In this document: one piece after another, positions 47,533-58,649 of the stretch | Numbering within the stretch: the first letter of the stretch is position 1 | Layout of the letters: every line of letters starts with the position of its first letter | DNA from: Gnetum montanum | Lineage: Eukaryota; Streptophyta; Gnetopsida; Gnetales; Gnetaceae | Direction of reading: 5' to 3' | Length of the DNA: 64,000 nucleotides | Assembly: GCA_015680685.1 (NCBI GenBank) | Contig: MNCI01000270.1 | Span: 1,107,887 to 1,171,886, forward strand | Position numbers and translations under genes: made by a program | The notes under the pieces: model-generated | What the model was told of the DNA's origin: nothing | Databases searched by the model: none | What the model saw: only the letters and a program-made list of their open reading frames with translations

Positions 47533-49400
47533 ATGTCTTCTACTTCACATAAGAGCATTTCACTTCCTAGGACTAACACAAGAGACAGTTGGTGGCATAA
47601 CACATGTAACCAAGATCTGCCAGTTCCTCAAAAATTCCATGTGGTATATATTCATCACGATGAGTATATACCCAACTTTACCTTTATTCTCCATCAAGAT
47701 GAACAACTACGTTGGAGAGACTTGGAGGGTAACATAGTGTTTCCTCCAGACCAATCAGTCCCCAACATGCTCCTTCGTGCTCTCACAAGAATAGGCATGC
47801 CGCATTTATACGTGGAGTACATTGCATGCGATCATGACAGAAGGGACTATCATCCCACAAAAGCGCAAAGTCAAAGGGATTTGCGACCAGAGAGTCACCA
47901 CACATTCTTGAAGCATAAATGGCCCCATAACATCCTGCATGTCTTAAGCGAAATTGGGGATGGTGAACCTGCTTCAATAGGTTCCCCACCAAATGATGTT
48001 CCCCCTCCTAACGATGGTTAGGAGGTGGTGTATTAGAACCTCCACTCCACGATTCATAACCCTGGTTCTAATCCCCACGAACACAAAGTGTTTAATGCCA
48101 TGACCACCAAAGAGAAGGTAGAAAACACCGTCATGATGATGGTTCTCCTTCTTCTTCACCTTCATCGTCACATTCACCCTTTCCTTCTATATCCAAATGC
48201 AGCCATAAGGAAACCAACCATGAGGATAAAGGGAAGAAAAGTGAAAAACACCAATGAGACGGTTGAGAACGAGGATGAGGGCACTCTAAAGAAATCAAGT
48301 CATGGAAGAATGGAGAGTAGGGAACCACGTATACATCATAGATGCTATGAACGAGATGACCACAAAGAACCCCTACTCGCAACTAGAAGCATGGTAGACA
48401 TCACGGAGGCCTTAAGAGTTCCCACAAGGCACCAAAAAGATAGTAGGATCAAGAGGTTAAACATGAATAACATCCCACGGTTTAAGGGGGGATACAACAC
48501 TCATCCTCAAAATCATTTGTAAGCATTCTACAATGCATGTGCCTTGCAAAACATAGAGAACGAGTGGCAAAAATTGAAGTTGTTCCCAAGGACACTAGTG
48601 AAAGAAGCGAAAAGTTGGTATCGGTCCTTAGAACCGAAATCCATTCGAAGGTAGAGTACAATGTTAGAACTATTTAATGATAAGTACCAAATGTACTCTC
48701 GAGTGTCTAACCTATGAAAGAAAATCCAAGGATGGAAGCAGGAAAATCATGAACCCTTGGATGCTACCATGGGCCACTATTACGCACTTTTACATCGTTG
48801 CCCTGGCCATGGTTATTCGCAGTAGGATCAACTACGCCATCTCGTAGATGGACTTAGGCATGAAACAAGCAGAATCCTTGGAACATATGCCCAAGGAAGA
48901 TTATCAGAGCTTAGGTCCCATCAGGTTCATAGGTTGCTAGAGCAAGTAGCCAAGGAAGAAGGGGAGCTACGTAAGAGAGAAAGTGCAGAAGAGTACAACC
49001 GAGATCCTTCCCTTTGAAAAAGGGGAGTGAGATTCTATGAGGAGGAAGAAGAGTCACCACTCAAAGAGATGGTGAATAGGAAAACCTTGCTGCTCCAAAA
49101 ATTGACAATAGAAGTGTCAACAAAGGTAGATCAAATGTGGGACTCCCTGGATAGTAGGTTTGAAACTGTTCTCAAAATTGTAGAGGAGTATAGGAAGTGA
49201 GGTAGTGACTATGATAAAAAGAAAAAGAGAGAAGTGGACAATGCACGTAACAAGGGTAAGGGAAAAATGGCCATCACCTTAGAGGTTGTGGATTCAGATA
49301 CGGATAATGACGGTGGATGTGAGATATGCCAATACGACCATCCTAAGGGATGTTGCCCAATGATCTCACAGCTACAATAGTCTGGGGTGTATGCACTCAA
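47533..49400 (+). pseudogene. gag of element A
   Basis: It starts MSSTSHKSISL after a 120-base leader and is open for 162 codons (to 48021), with FTFILHQDEQLRWRDLEGNI and YVEYIACDHDRRDYHPTKAQ. A charged Ser/His/Glu linker follows (48088-48400). The capsid-like core is at about 48640-48900, broken by stops. The C terminus holds the compact knuckle CEICQYDHPKGCC at about 49318-49356. Frame changes near 48025 and stops near 48655, 48715, 49017 and 49198 inactivate it. Confidence 0.8.
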
Positions 49401-50637
49401 CCCACAACTTAATAAACGGCAAGCACCTTGACGGTTACCTTATCCTCAAGGTAACCCAAGGTAGTTTCACCAATCGTCAACGTATTATCCAAGTGGAACT
49501 CCACCACAACCCGTGGAGCAACATCAACAGTGGCAATACCCATAGTCATGGGGGATGCCACCACCAAGGCAACAATACCCCTACCAACAACCAAATCCAT
49601 ATGGCTATTATGTGCAATAGCCAATCTCTCCACGTGACTCTATTGGTCACATAACACCACAACCTCACTACCAAGCTCAAGATTATTATAGGACTCCTTC
49701 TCCAAGGGGAGATAACCCACAAGCATACCATCCTGCAAATCCATCCATAACTCTCACACTGATAGCTCCATTACCACCTACTCCAGCAATGCAAGGGGAA
49801 CTCCCTCCTCAACTGCAGCAACGCAATGCCACAAGGGCTATAAATCTTCAACCTACTGCTAGTTCTGACAACCGTATGAAGAAAAGACCTTTCTTCAGAA
49901 CCAATAGTCTAACCAAGCCCTCACAACCACAAGACATTAAACCTCTGAACGCCTCTCCATCAAATAAGGCTTCAAAGCTCCCTTCAAACCAAAAACTAAG
50001 CTCAACACACATGGTTATGTTAACACATGCCGTTACTAACTGGATCAAGGTGGGCCACCTTCTCAGGAAATTCTCTGACCCTGAAAGCCCTCTAATCTAT
50101 CTCCAAGTTGCTAGGAATGAACCATGTAAAGCTCTTCTGGACTCAAGTTCCAGAGTCAACTTAATATTGCAAGAGATGTACAAAGCCTGGAACCTGTCTC
50201 CATTGAGGAAGAGCAATATTTTCCTAGAGCTAGCTAACCAGTCCATCACGGTTCCCTTGGGATTGGTGGAGGACATTGTTACCACTATGTGTGGGTGGTC
50301 ATACCTAGCTGATTTCCTAGTGATACAAGTAAACAATGGTAAAGGGGACTTCCCAATAATGGGGAGGGCATGGCTAAGTACTATAGATGCACACCTAGGA
50401 ATCTACAATCTTTCCCTAGAAATATCCAAGAAGAACACTTTTGGAAAGATCAAGAAGAAGAAGGTTCCATGCATTGCATACAGTGATACAGGGTGCAATT
50501 ACATGCAAAAATCATGGGTTGTGCAAAGTTTAGAATTATCTGCATGCAACCGGTGTGCACAAGACATCAATATACAAAGGTGCCTGTATGCAGCAGCCAC
50601 ACAACAAGCATACACCCAGTGGCTGATAACTGATTAA
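49401..50637 (+). pseudogene. Linker and aspartic protease of element A
   Basis: A Gln/Pro-rich linker (broken) is followed by a 282-codon open run from 49789. The run contains HAVTNWIKVGHLLRKFSDPE, NEPCKALLDSSSRVNLILQE, LELANQSITVPLGLVEDIVT, and GDFPIMGRAWLSTIDAHLGI. The layout is a retroviral-type protease, but the active-site D-S-G reads D-S-S, so it is probably inactive. The run ends at 50637 close to the deletion point. Confidence 0.8.
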
Positions 50638-50659
50638 CTGCACATCATCTACAACTGCA

Positions 50660-51410
50660 CGATTTTTGCAACAACAAATTGTAAATAGGTTTGGTGTGCC
50701 ACGTGCATTCATTTCAGATAATGGAACACACTTCAAAGGTGCAACCTTTCGGAAGTTAATGCAATGCTTAGGGGTTGAACATAAATTGACTACACCTTAT
50801 CACCCCCAAGCTAACGAACAAGCTGAGGTCACCAATAGGGAGATCACTAAAATATTAACTAGGACAATTAGCAAGTATAGGCAAGACTAGAGCACTAAAC
50901 TAAATGATGCTCTGTGGGCATACCGCTCCACCTAGAAACTCCCTATAGGCTACTCTCCTTATGAGTTAGTATATGGAAAGCTTCCAATGCTTCCAATTCA
51001 AACTAAGCTCCGTACACTATCCATGGCTTGTGACCTACACCTAGATCTTGATCTAGCACAAAAACAAAGGTTGACAACTTTAAATGTGCTAGAAAAAAAT
51101 TGATTAGCTGCCCTATCATCAAATGAGTTGCACAAGGCATATAACAAGCAATGCCATGACTTGAGGATTCGAAAGGTTAAGTATCAACTAGGAGATAAGG
51201 TTCTCTACTGGAACCCCACACATGTGGCACAGTGCATAAAATTTTAAACACTATGGGAAGGACCTTACATTATTCATTCAACCTTTCCTTCAGGGGCCAT
51301 GACCATATACAAACCTAAGAGCCCTAATAAGAGATTACTAGTCAATGTGCAATAGACCAAACCCTTCCATGAACTTAGAACGGTCAGTGTACATAATACC
51401 TCTGAGAAAG
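50660..51410 (+). pseudogene. Integrase of element A, second half
   Basis: It enters integrase in mid-core: an open run (50666-50890) has QQQIVNRFGVPRAFISDNGT, then YHPQANEQAEVTNREITKIL. This keeps the second Asp and the Glu of the DDE triad; the zinc finger and first Asp are deleted. Broken C-terminal pieces to about 51410 match C (KVLYWNPTHVA, then a LWEGPYIIHSTF-like block). It cannot be functional. Confidence 0.8.
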
Positions 51411-52975
51411 GATGACCCTGTTCATTATTTCGAATCTCCTCCTTTCAACATAGTCATGGGGGAGATGGCCACCTTTGTTGATCAATTAAGGCCCTCAGTT
51501 CCTTTTTAAGTTTTTGTTTTACACATTTTTGTTTTACAAATTTCTTTAACTTTTCTTGTTCTTATTTTACAACATCGTTTATACTCTTTCATTTCTTTGC
51601 TTGTTTGTTTATTTTATTTTATTTTGTTAGGTTCATCACCTAATAAGTGCTCCTGATGGTGGTATGAACTATATTTCATTAATTGCTGATGTTTGGTTTT
51701 TACCTTGGAGTTATAATGTTGATACTAAGGTATAGTTCTTTTGGCATAATAGGTAATGAGTCCACATCATCCATGCATCCATAAATTTCTATGGTCTCTC
51801 TTAGTTTAGAACTGTACAGTCCCTTTCTTAATAATAAGAACTATCAACGAATTGGTGACTGGGTATTTCTCAAACTAAGGAAGGACTCAAGGATTGAAAA
51901 GGGTGTGACTTTAAGGGGATTTGATGCATTCATGAAAGCTATTCTCTTAGGTGTTTAGAATGTTTTCTTCTTAAGTTTTCCTTACCATTCCGACGTTGCT
52001 CCATTATCGGGAAGCTGAGCTAATAAAAATAATAAGTCTTTGCATGGTGTGGTTCTCACGCAAAAAAAAAAAGAAAAAAAAAAGAGAGTGAGAATTCAAA
52101 GCACACCCCTTAGAAAAAATAATCCTCTGGAACTAAAAAAACTTGTTTCCTCTAACTAAGACCCTCTCTCACTTCCTACTCTTTCCCTTTTCATTTCTTT
52201 GGAATGGTGGTGACTCTTTGGCAAAAGCATTCTTGCTACTTCAAGTGGATGGATTGGCCAAGTGTATTAATGCAAAGTCACTGGATGAGGATTGTTTAAG
52301 GCTAGATTTGGAATGAGATCTCTTAAGTCATATTAACCATAAATACACAAGGGGTTGTACACCACCTTGTCTTGAGACTCCATTCCATTATCTTCTTTCC
52401 ATCATTCTTTCTCCATTTACCACCTCATTGTCGATTGTATCAGTAGTCTATATTTTGGTTGATACATTGTTTTCTTTTTAGTAAATTCTTGTGGTTAAGA
52501 CTTTAACTCTTGCTTCCAAATTACATTTCCAAAGCCTATGGACTCTTTGAATGTGGGATTATCAGGGCATTAAAGACATGACCCTGCTTTGGGGAGGACC
52601 CACTAGCATTCCTATTTGATGCATTAGTTAACTTCTTTCCCTTAAACATTTCCGCAATCAACATTTAATTTGTTCATTACCACATCTAACATCCATTTTA
52701 TCGGTGTTGTCGTTGTTTCTTTTTCTTCATCTTTTTTATTCCTTATCTTTTTCCATTCTATCGCTACTGGAGGTTCGCTCTTAGTCATGGGGGTCCTGGT
52801 TCGATTTTTTCAATTTTCTCCTACCCCTACACCTTAGGTAGTCACCAGTGTTACATCTCTAGAATCCGTATTAGCCATATCACAACTCAACCAATGGACC
52901 GTACACCAAGGCAAGGTATCAAGTGCATTGTGATTTAATTATCCTTACTAATATGAGACTGTGTTGTGTGTGCAG
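51411..52975 (+). other. Conserved non-coding block of element A
   Basis: It contains TAGTCATGGGGGAGATGGCC near 51451 and GTCTTTGCATGGTGTGGTTC at 52036. It ends in a textbook splice-acceptor layout: CTTACTAAT at 52944, then TGTGTGCAG ending at 52975, then ATGGCA. Between 52976 and 53330 only short remnants of a third ORF remain. Confidence 0.6.
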
Positions 52976-53337
52976 ATGGCAATCATACAACAATGGACTG
53001 GAGATGGAGGAAACACTTAGGATGGACTAGTGCTGGAACAGTTATGCAAGGAACAAGATTGATGGTGTGGTTATGAACGAATAATGGAAGGTGCAATTTT
53101 GGCATCAGCAGCAACACATTTTCTTCTCTTTTCTCTCTCTTCTCTCTCAACTGCCAAATAAGGCTAGATGTCAAATGTATATAGTGTTCACTCTTATCAT
53201 GAACACTAGTATTGCCATGTATTGTAATGTTGATCCATTCACATGTCACCCCATTCACCATTAGTGTCATTCAAGTCAATAATCCCATACCTTCCCAATA
53301 TTTTGTAAGGAACTCGAGGATGAGTTTTTATTCAGTC

Positions 53338-53346
53338 ATGGGGGTA
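53338..53346 (+). other. Polypurine tract of element A
   Basis: ATGGGGGTA lies directly before the 3' LTR. It primes plus-strand DNA synthesis in this family. The same position in B holds GTGAGGGTA. Confidence 0.8.
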
Positions 53347-54132
53347 TGATGAGCCGCGATATCACATCCGCCCTGCGATATCGCATCTCGCCTAAATTTC
53401 TATAAATAAGAGGCCACTTCCCTTGTTCTAGGGAGTTAGACTTAGACCCTTAGCTAAACTTTTGTAGTTTTACCATTCCAGAGTTAGAATAATTTTTGTG
53501 TGCCCGCAGTAGGAGTCCTAAAGTGAACAGATCTTTATTTGAGCAAATTGTACCTAAGCACACATTTGTGTACGGAAATAAAGATGAACTTTATGATAAA
53601 CCTTTCAACATACAGATTAAGCTAAATAGTAATTGATTATTGTTGAATGTTTAAATGCTTTCCTAGTTAATTAATCTCTCTCTCAATCCTTAACTCTCCT
53701 AGTTAAGTACACTCAGTACGACCACTTCAAGCATGTGTGTAGCGCTTGGTAACCCAGTAATGATTAGCATTGGATAATCCTAGCAACATTACACTGGTTC
53801 AGGATGTGTGCGGCAAGTGGGAATGAATACTAGTGTTAGGAACAATTAGAACTTAGTTAGTGAATAGTTAATGAAAGTTAGTCATTTAGTTCTCTTCACC
53901 TTCCTCTATTAGCATAAGACATTAAAAAGATAAAAGTTATAAAAATCATATGCCTCAAGCTTACTTAACCATACAACCGTGACAATACAAGTAAGTTTGG
54001 GAAGATAGCGATTGATTAACCTTGAGTGTTCCATTAAGGCGCATAAGCACTTAGTCCTTGGAGTTCAACCGAATCGCGTGTGAGACGCTCGTATTCGTAT
54101 GGTTGAGTGTAGGGGTACCTCACCACTCATCA
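53347..54132 (+). repeat. 3' LTR of element A
   Basis: 786 bp. It retains a TATA box (CTATAAATAAG from 53400) and two GCGATAT motifs (53356 and 53375) absent or rearranged in the 5' copy, and the AATAAAGATG block near 53576. Confidence 0.95.
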
Positions 54133-54640
54133 GGTATTAAGGTAAACATGGTAGAAAATAAGGAAGTAGGCTAAGAAATTTAGTCCATAGAGGACATGAG
54201 AGGTGTGGAGCTAAGGATGGTTTCTTGTGGAGTTAATTGTTGGAAAAGGCTCCTAATGAATTTGTCTGGTTCATGCTTTGCTTTGAACTTATCTTGATCC
54301 TTTGGGTTTTTGTTTGAGTTAATCCCCTCACTTTCCTCCTCTAGTTCTACAAGTTGTGCTAACATACACATGTGAAATTTTGTTATTTAAATCTGGTCAT
54401 AAGGGGAGGGAATGTACTCCTTTGTGTTTCGATGAATGATCTCAAATTGCAGTTTGCATTCTAATTTTGTGTGTGGAATGGGAATGCCAACTTGAATCTT
54501 AGTGCAAATGGAGTTATAGTATTTTTCATTTATATTTGTATAAGATGGGTCTAGTTTCATTCATCAAAGGGATTACCTACATTCTACTACTATTGAATTC
54601 TTAGAATCATAGATATAGACAAATTCTTAGTTGGAGGCCA
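54133..54640 (-). pseudogene. gag N-terminal part of element E
   Basis: A possible start is MASN at about 54640. Broken frames follow, with an open run (54371-54180) rich in acidic and charged residues (LVELEEESEGINSNKNPKDQ). It stops at the insertion point of A. By position and strand it continues at 46617. Residue-level similarity of this part to known gag is weak. Confidence 0.5.
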
Positions 54641-54846
54641 TGTGTACTATATTGTGAGGCAAAATGGTGGAGTGGCAAAGAGGCATAAAATGTGTTAAAT
54701 CAAATAACTAGCCAAGTATGGAAGAGGTATTAAGGCTTTCTTTTAATTAATTTTTAAAAATTTTAGCTTTTTATTTTAAGAAAGTTGTAAGTCTCATAGT
54801 GTATAAAGCACAGCTATGAAAGGTTCAGTGTGTGAAACTGCACAAT

Positions 54847-54968
54847 GTGTGGAAGTTGTAGCGTGTGGAGTTATAACCTATGAAGCTATAGCATGTGGAG
54901 CTATAACTTGTGAAGATATAACATGTGGAGATATAGCCTACATAAACTATAGCATGTGGAATAAATAG
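54847..54968. repeat. Degenerate tandem array, 15-16-bp unit, about eight copies
   Basis: Variants of ATGTGGAGCTATAAC follow one another with one to four changes each. Confidence 0.75.
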
Positions 54969-56027
54969 GCCTTAAACACACTGCAATTACAAAGTAATCA
55001 TTTTTTAAAACTTTTGTTTCAAGTTTTTTCTAGAAGTAACAAAAAAAAAACTAAACTGCAAATGGTGAAAATAGAGATTACAGTGGGCATTGCAACTACA
55101 AAGGTAGTGCAAGGGGCTATGGTAGTGCACTGCACTAGAAACAATTAATTTTTTGTTGTAAAGTATAGGGAATGAAGCAGCTATTTGCACAAGTGCAGAA
55201 ATTAATATTTTTTTTAATCATAAATTGCAATACATATGTGCAACTTTGCAAACTACAATTGGAAAATAGAGAGAAAAAAGTTTTTCTTTTTCAAATAAAA
55301 TTGGCCACAAGTTTACACACTAAAGCTTTGGGAAACCCAAAACAATTTTTCGCTATGTCAAACAAGCTAATGAGCCAAGGAAGGAACAAACAAAAAATCA
55401 GCAAATGGATTTTACGAAGAATGCAAGTGGAGGCCCTCCTTTTAGCACTAGAAACTATAATAACAAAAAAATTTGGTGCTAGAGGGCCAAAAAATTTCTG
55501 CATGAAACAATTTAAGCTTGGATCCATGGGCCTCCGGAAAAGATTCTCAGCACCTCAAATGATTTTGTTGGTTAATTAAGGATTTAGAAATCTATTACCC
55601 TAATGTGAAACAAAAAAAAATATATCCAATGGTAATTTAAATGTAAATAAAATGTGGCAAACACAAGGAAATTGCACATTTGTATTAAAAATGATAAAAA
55701 AGTCATAAAAATCAAAATTTAGAAAATACAAGTTGTGTGCTTTAAAAAATCTAAGAGCCTAAAGAATATCTAATGCAAACTACAGGATGTGTTCTGCAAC
55801 TAGGGTTTGCACTTAAATATCTCATATGATCTACTCTTGAACTTTGTCTACCACAATCTTTCTCTATTATATTGATCTGTGTTGTGGGAGAAATGGTTAT
55901 GGACTCTTAGATGTCTATGTAATCATTTACAGGAAAATTGACAATTTGTAAAAATTTCATAAATGTCACAATTACAGGAAAACCAACAGTTTGTAACAGT
56001 TCTATAAAAGTGACTATTATGGAAAAA

Positions 56028-56133
56028 TCAATGATTTATAATAGTTACCCCAAGAGTGATCTCATATTTGCCATTTCAAATCAATGATTTGTAATAGTTA
56101 CCACAAGAGTGGTCTCATATTTTTCATTTAAAA
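56028..56133. repeat. Tandem duplication, 53-bp unit, two copies
   Basis: TCAATGATTTATAATAGTTA (56028) and TCAATGATTTGTAATAGTTA (56081) begin the two units. Both continue ACC-CAAGAGTG-TCTCATATTT. Weaker related units lie upstream from about 55920. Confidence 0.8.
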
Positions 56134-57035
56134 CAAAAGTTTGGTAACCGATATTTTTCTAGCTTATAAAATGTTCTTAATGGGAGAACAAAGGCATAAG
56201 AAGAAATCATGGTAGTGTTACAGTTTTGGTCCCTATCATAAATGCTCTACATACACCATCGTTGTTGAGTGTCAGTGTGATAGAAGAATCTTTAGAACAT
56301 TTATTGAAACAAGTTTACACAAAGGCATCAATGGCTAGAGGTTAATTATTGACTTATTTCCGCATTACTTGTGCAATTCAGTTATATGCATGTTTGGCCA
56401 ATGTTTTGAGCACAATTTTTTCCAATAGTTTGCACTACTTTGAAAGTCTCAAGTTCATCCTGAATGTAAATGGTCCAAAATTCCTTCAAAAAATGTAAAA
56501 TTTGGCTTAAATAGGCTATGAACATCCTAGTGGTTAATTTTGCTATGATTACTGCCAAATTTCTAACAAATTCTAAACTACTTTGAACACTTTTTTGCAA
56601 CATGTGAGCAATTTTAGTTGTTATTTTGCCCCTACACACTATGCCCACACGTTGCCCATCATGTGGGACTAAGATGTCCATCATATGAAATCAAAGTAGA
56701 AATCCCACATGCTACATAGTGTGTGGAGTTGAAATGTAGAGTTGTTGATGCATAAATTTTGGTCACACCAACACCAGGAAAGAAAACTCGTTTTAGGAGA
56801 CTATTGCCTAGGGTGCCTCCCATATGGGTATGGAAACCTGGGATAGACTCAATTGGAGAGGGCTATGTGGCCTTTTGCAAATAATAAACTAGAAAGAAAT
56901 ATGGAATTTAAATTAAATAAGTGTCTCTAATATAATAAGTGATTAAAAGAACTGAATTTTCCCTAGTCTCGCTAACATTGCTAGTCCGTGACTGCCGATG
57001 GTATCCACTATTGAGCAAGAAGATCGCGATCACCA

Positions 57036-57070
57036 TGAGAGAGGGAGAGAGAGAGAGAGAAAGAGAGAGA
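57036..57070. repeat. GA microsatellite
   Basis: A run of GAGAGAGG/GAGAGA with two interruptions. Confidence 0.9.
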
Positions 57071-57523
57071 CTGCCCACTACAGTTCACATAGGGCAGCAA
57101 CTGCAGTTCTCAAAGCCTGCCGTCGTTTTGCCACTTTTTGCGCACCGCTGTAGAGAAGAAGATCATTCACCCATGTCTGCACCACCTTGACAAGCTCTTG
57201 TCATCGCCAAGAAACCCACTAGGATCCAATTTTGAGTTGCTAGCTCCTGCCTTGGACCCTCCTCGAAAACCAACTAGAAGGCTATAAAAAAAAGAAAAGA
57301 AAAGAAGAAACTACTGCTTAGTGGAGAGGAAGCTACCCCTTTAGACTGATAGCCAGAGCCTATTTTTGGGACCTCTCCTCCCTAGAGCCCCCCTCTAGAC
57401 TCCATTTTATAGCTGCTGCGACCATCCATAATGATGTCTACATCTGATGTAATGGCTACAAAAACCGCCACCAGTTCTTGTGTAATAATGTCCACTTTCT
57501 CCAATTAAGTGCCCACTTATGTC

Positions 57524-57709
57524 CATAATTGTCGTAACTTTCGAAACGTATGCTACTAATGACCATAACTGCCATCATTAATGACCATAATTGTTGTAAT
57601 TTCCAAAAAATTTGCCACTAATGTCCGTAACTACCATCATTAATGACCGTAATTGTCGTAACTTCTGAAACGTTTGCCACTAATGACTATAACCGCTACC
57701 ATTAATGAC
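57524..57709. repeat. Tandem array, 62-bp unit, three copies
   Basis: Units start at 57524, 57586 and 57648 with CATAATTGTCGTAACTT-like sequence and end CATTAATGAC. About 15-20 percent of positions vary by eye. Confidence 0.85.
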
Positions 57710-57855
57710 CACCACCTGGTAGTTTAAATTTCCACTACTTGCATGATTTTTATTATGGTTATTAAGAGAGAGAGATAGAGACGTTGATAATCATAGCCCC
57801 ATGCGAGCATGGGAGTGTTAACATCAACACTTAGCCCCCAAACTTTTATTTGGCT

Positions 57856-58066
57856 GAGAGGCCATTACCAGTCATATTTTGGTAACGCTAACTTTGTCCA
57901 TAACGTTGACTAACATTGACTTTCCCGAGAGGCCATTACCAGTCATATTTTGGTAACGCTAACTTTGTCCATAATGCTGACTAACATTGGATTTCCCGAG
58001 AGGCCATTACCAATCATATTTCGGTAATGCTAACTTTGTCCATAACGCTCACTAACACTAATGTGT
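57856..58066. repeat. Tandem array, 71-bp unit, three copies
   Basis: Units start GAGAGGCCATTACCA at 57856, 57927 and 57998, and contain GGTAACGCTAACTTTGTCC. Copies are highly similar, so this array is younger than most of the window. Confidence 0.9.
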
Positions 58067-58144
58067 TATGAAAGGTTCCATCCGTTGCAAAACAGAAATA
58101 CGTTTAGAAAGGTTGCGTAATACGTTTAGAAAGGTTGTGTGATT

Positions 58145-58170
58145 CTCATTCCTATAAATAAAGATCATGG
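58145..58170 (+). promoter_or_regulatory. Possible TATA box downstream of the 71-bp array
   Basis: CCTATAAATAAAG near 58151 is a good plant TATA sequence, about 90 bases after the array. The following sequence (58190-58640) has an unusually high GC content for the window. No convincing start codon or ORF on the plus strand follows. Confidence 0.35.
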
Positions 58171-58251
58171 TAGGTGATAGAACGTGAAAACAGTGCACGG
58201 AGCAGTAGCAGGAGGAGGGTTCGAGTTCTGCATAGAAGTAGATCCAGCATT

Positions 58252-58641
58252 CTAGCCGAAGATAGAAATGATGTGTAGATCATGGTGCAGAACAGGATCA
58301 GAGCATGGATCGGGGCACAAAACAGGAGGCGGAGGCCAAGGTAGACACACGCACTGCGTAGAGGACGAGAGGTGGGTGGATTGCATAGATCCAAAATGCA
58401 AAGGGCCACCAGGGCCTAAAATTCTAGATCTGTGGCTGAAACCTGCAGATCTGTTAGAACCACGACCTCTGCTGTGACCACGACCAGCAGATCTATCAGA
58501 TCTACCAAAGCCATGGCCTTGACTGTGGCTGTAGCCACGACTAAATCTATGGCCAAAGGAAGAATGACCATGGCTGAAACCTGGAAAACCATCGCCAAGA
58601 CCAAAAATAGAAGAACCCTGTCCGTGATCAANCAAACTCAT
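58252..58641 (-). other. Gly/Ser/His/Arg-rich low-complexity open frame
   Basis: A 129-codon frame on the minus strand, containing one ambiguous base at 58632, encodes repeats such as GFSHGHSSFGHRFSRGYSHS and RSAGRGHSRGRGSNRSAGF. Such stretches occur in RNA-binding proteins and in the gag linker of copia elements, but no zinc knuckle or other domain is present. It may simply be simple-sequence DNA with an open frame. Confidence 0.25.
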
Positions 58642-58649
58642 TCCTTCAG

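Larger units (their letters stand above)
46618..54132 (+). mobile_element. Element A: complete but RT-less Athila-like retrotransposon
   Basis: 7,515 bp flanked by a perfect 5-bp target duplication GGTAT (46613-46617 and 54133-54137). LTRs are 46618-47388 and 53347-54132, the primer site begins at 47390 and the polypurine tract is 53338-53346. The internal region holds gag, protease, the second half of integrase, the conserved non-coding block and only a trace of the third ORF. Compared with C, about 2.3 kb (protease end to mid-integrase) is missing near 50650. The LTRs differ at roughly 35 positions over about 420 aligned bases (hand count), mostly transitions, so the insertion is old. Confidence 0.95.
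43739..54640 (-). mobile_element. Element E: gag-protease of a Tat-like gypsy element, split by A
   Basis: Minus-strand pieces on both sides of A (54640-54133 and 46617-43739) belong to one other gypsy element. The evidence is the same strand, a gag N terminus on one side and the gag core and protease on the other, and a GGTAT duplication exactly at the split. E ends inside protease at the junction with D. RT onward and both LTRs are missing or not recognisable. Confidence 0.7.
54641..57035. other. Non-coding region upstream of element E
   Basis: AT-rich with two short tandem arrays (54847-54968, 56028-56133). It may be the leader and LTR of E (minus strand), but no LTR ends or primer site were found. 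Open frames at 55172-55579 and 56382-56684 show no motif and look like chance. Confidence 0.35.

Noticed and set aside
55172-55579. 135-codon open frame on the plus strand
   Set aside because: A/K-rich, no motif, overlapping an equally long frame on the other strand; looks like chance in AT-rich DNA.
58252-58641. Naming the Gly/Ser/His-rich frame as a copia gag or RNA-binding protein
   Set aside because: Only low-complexity similarity, no domain, and an N inside the frame.
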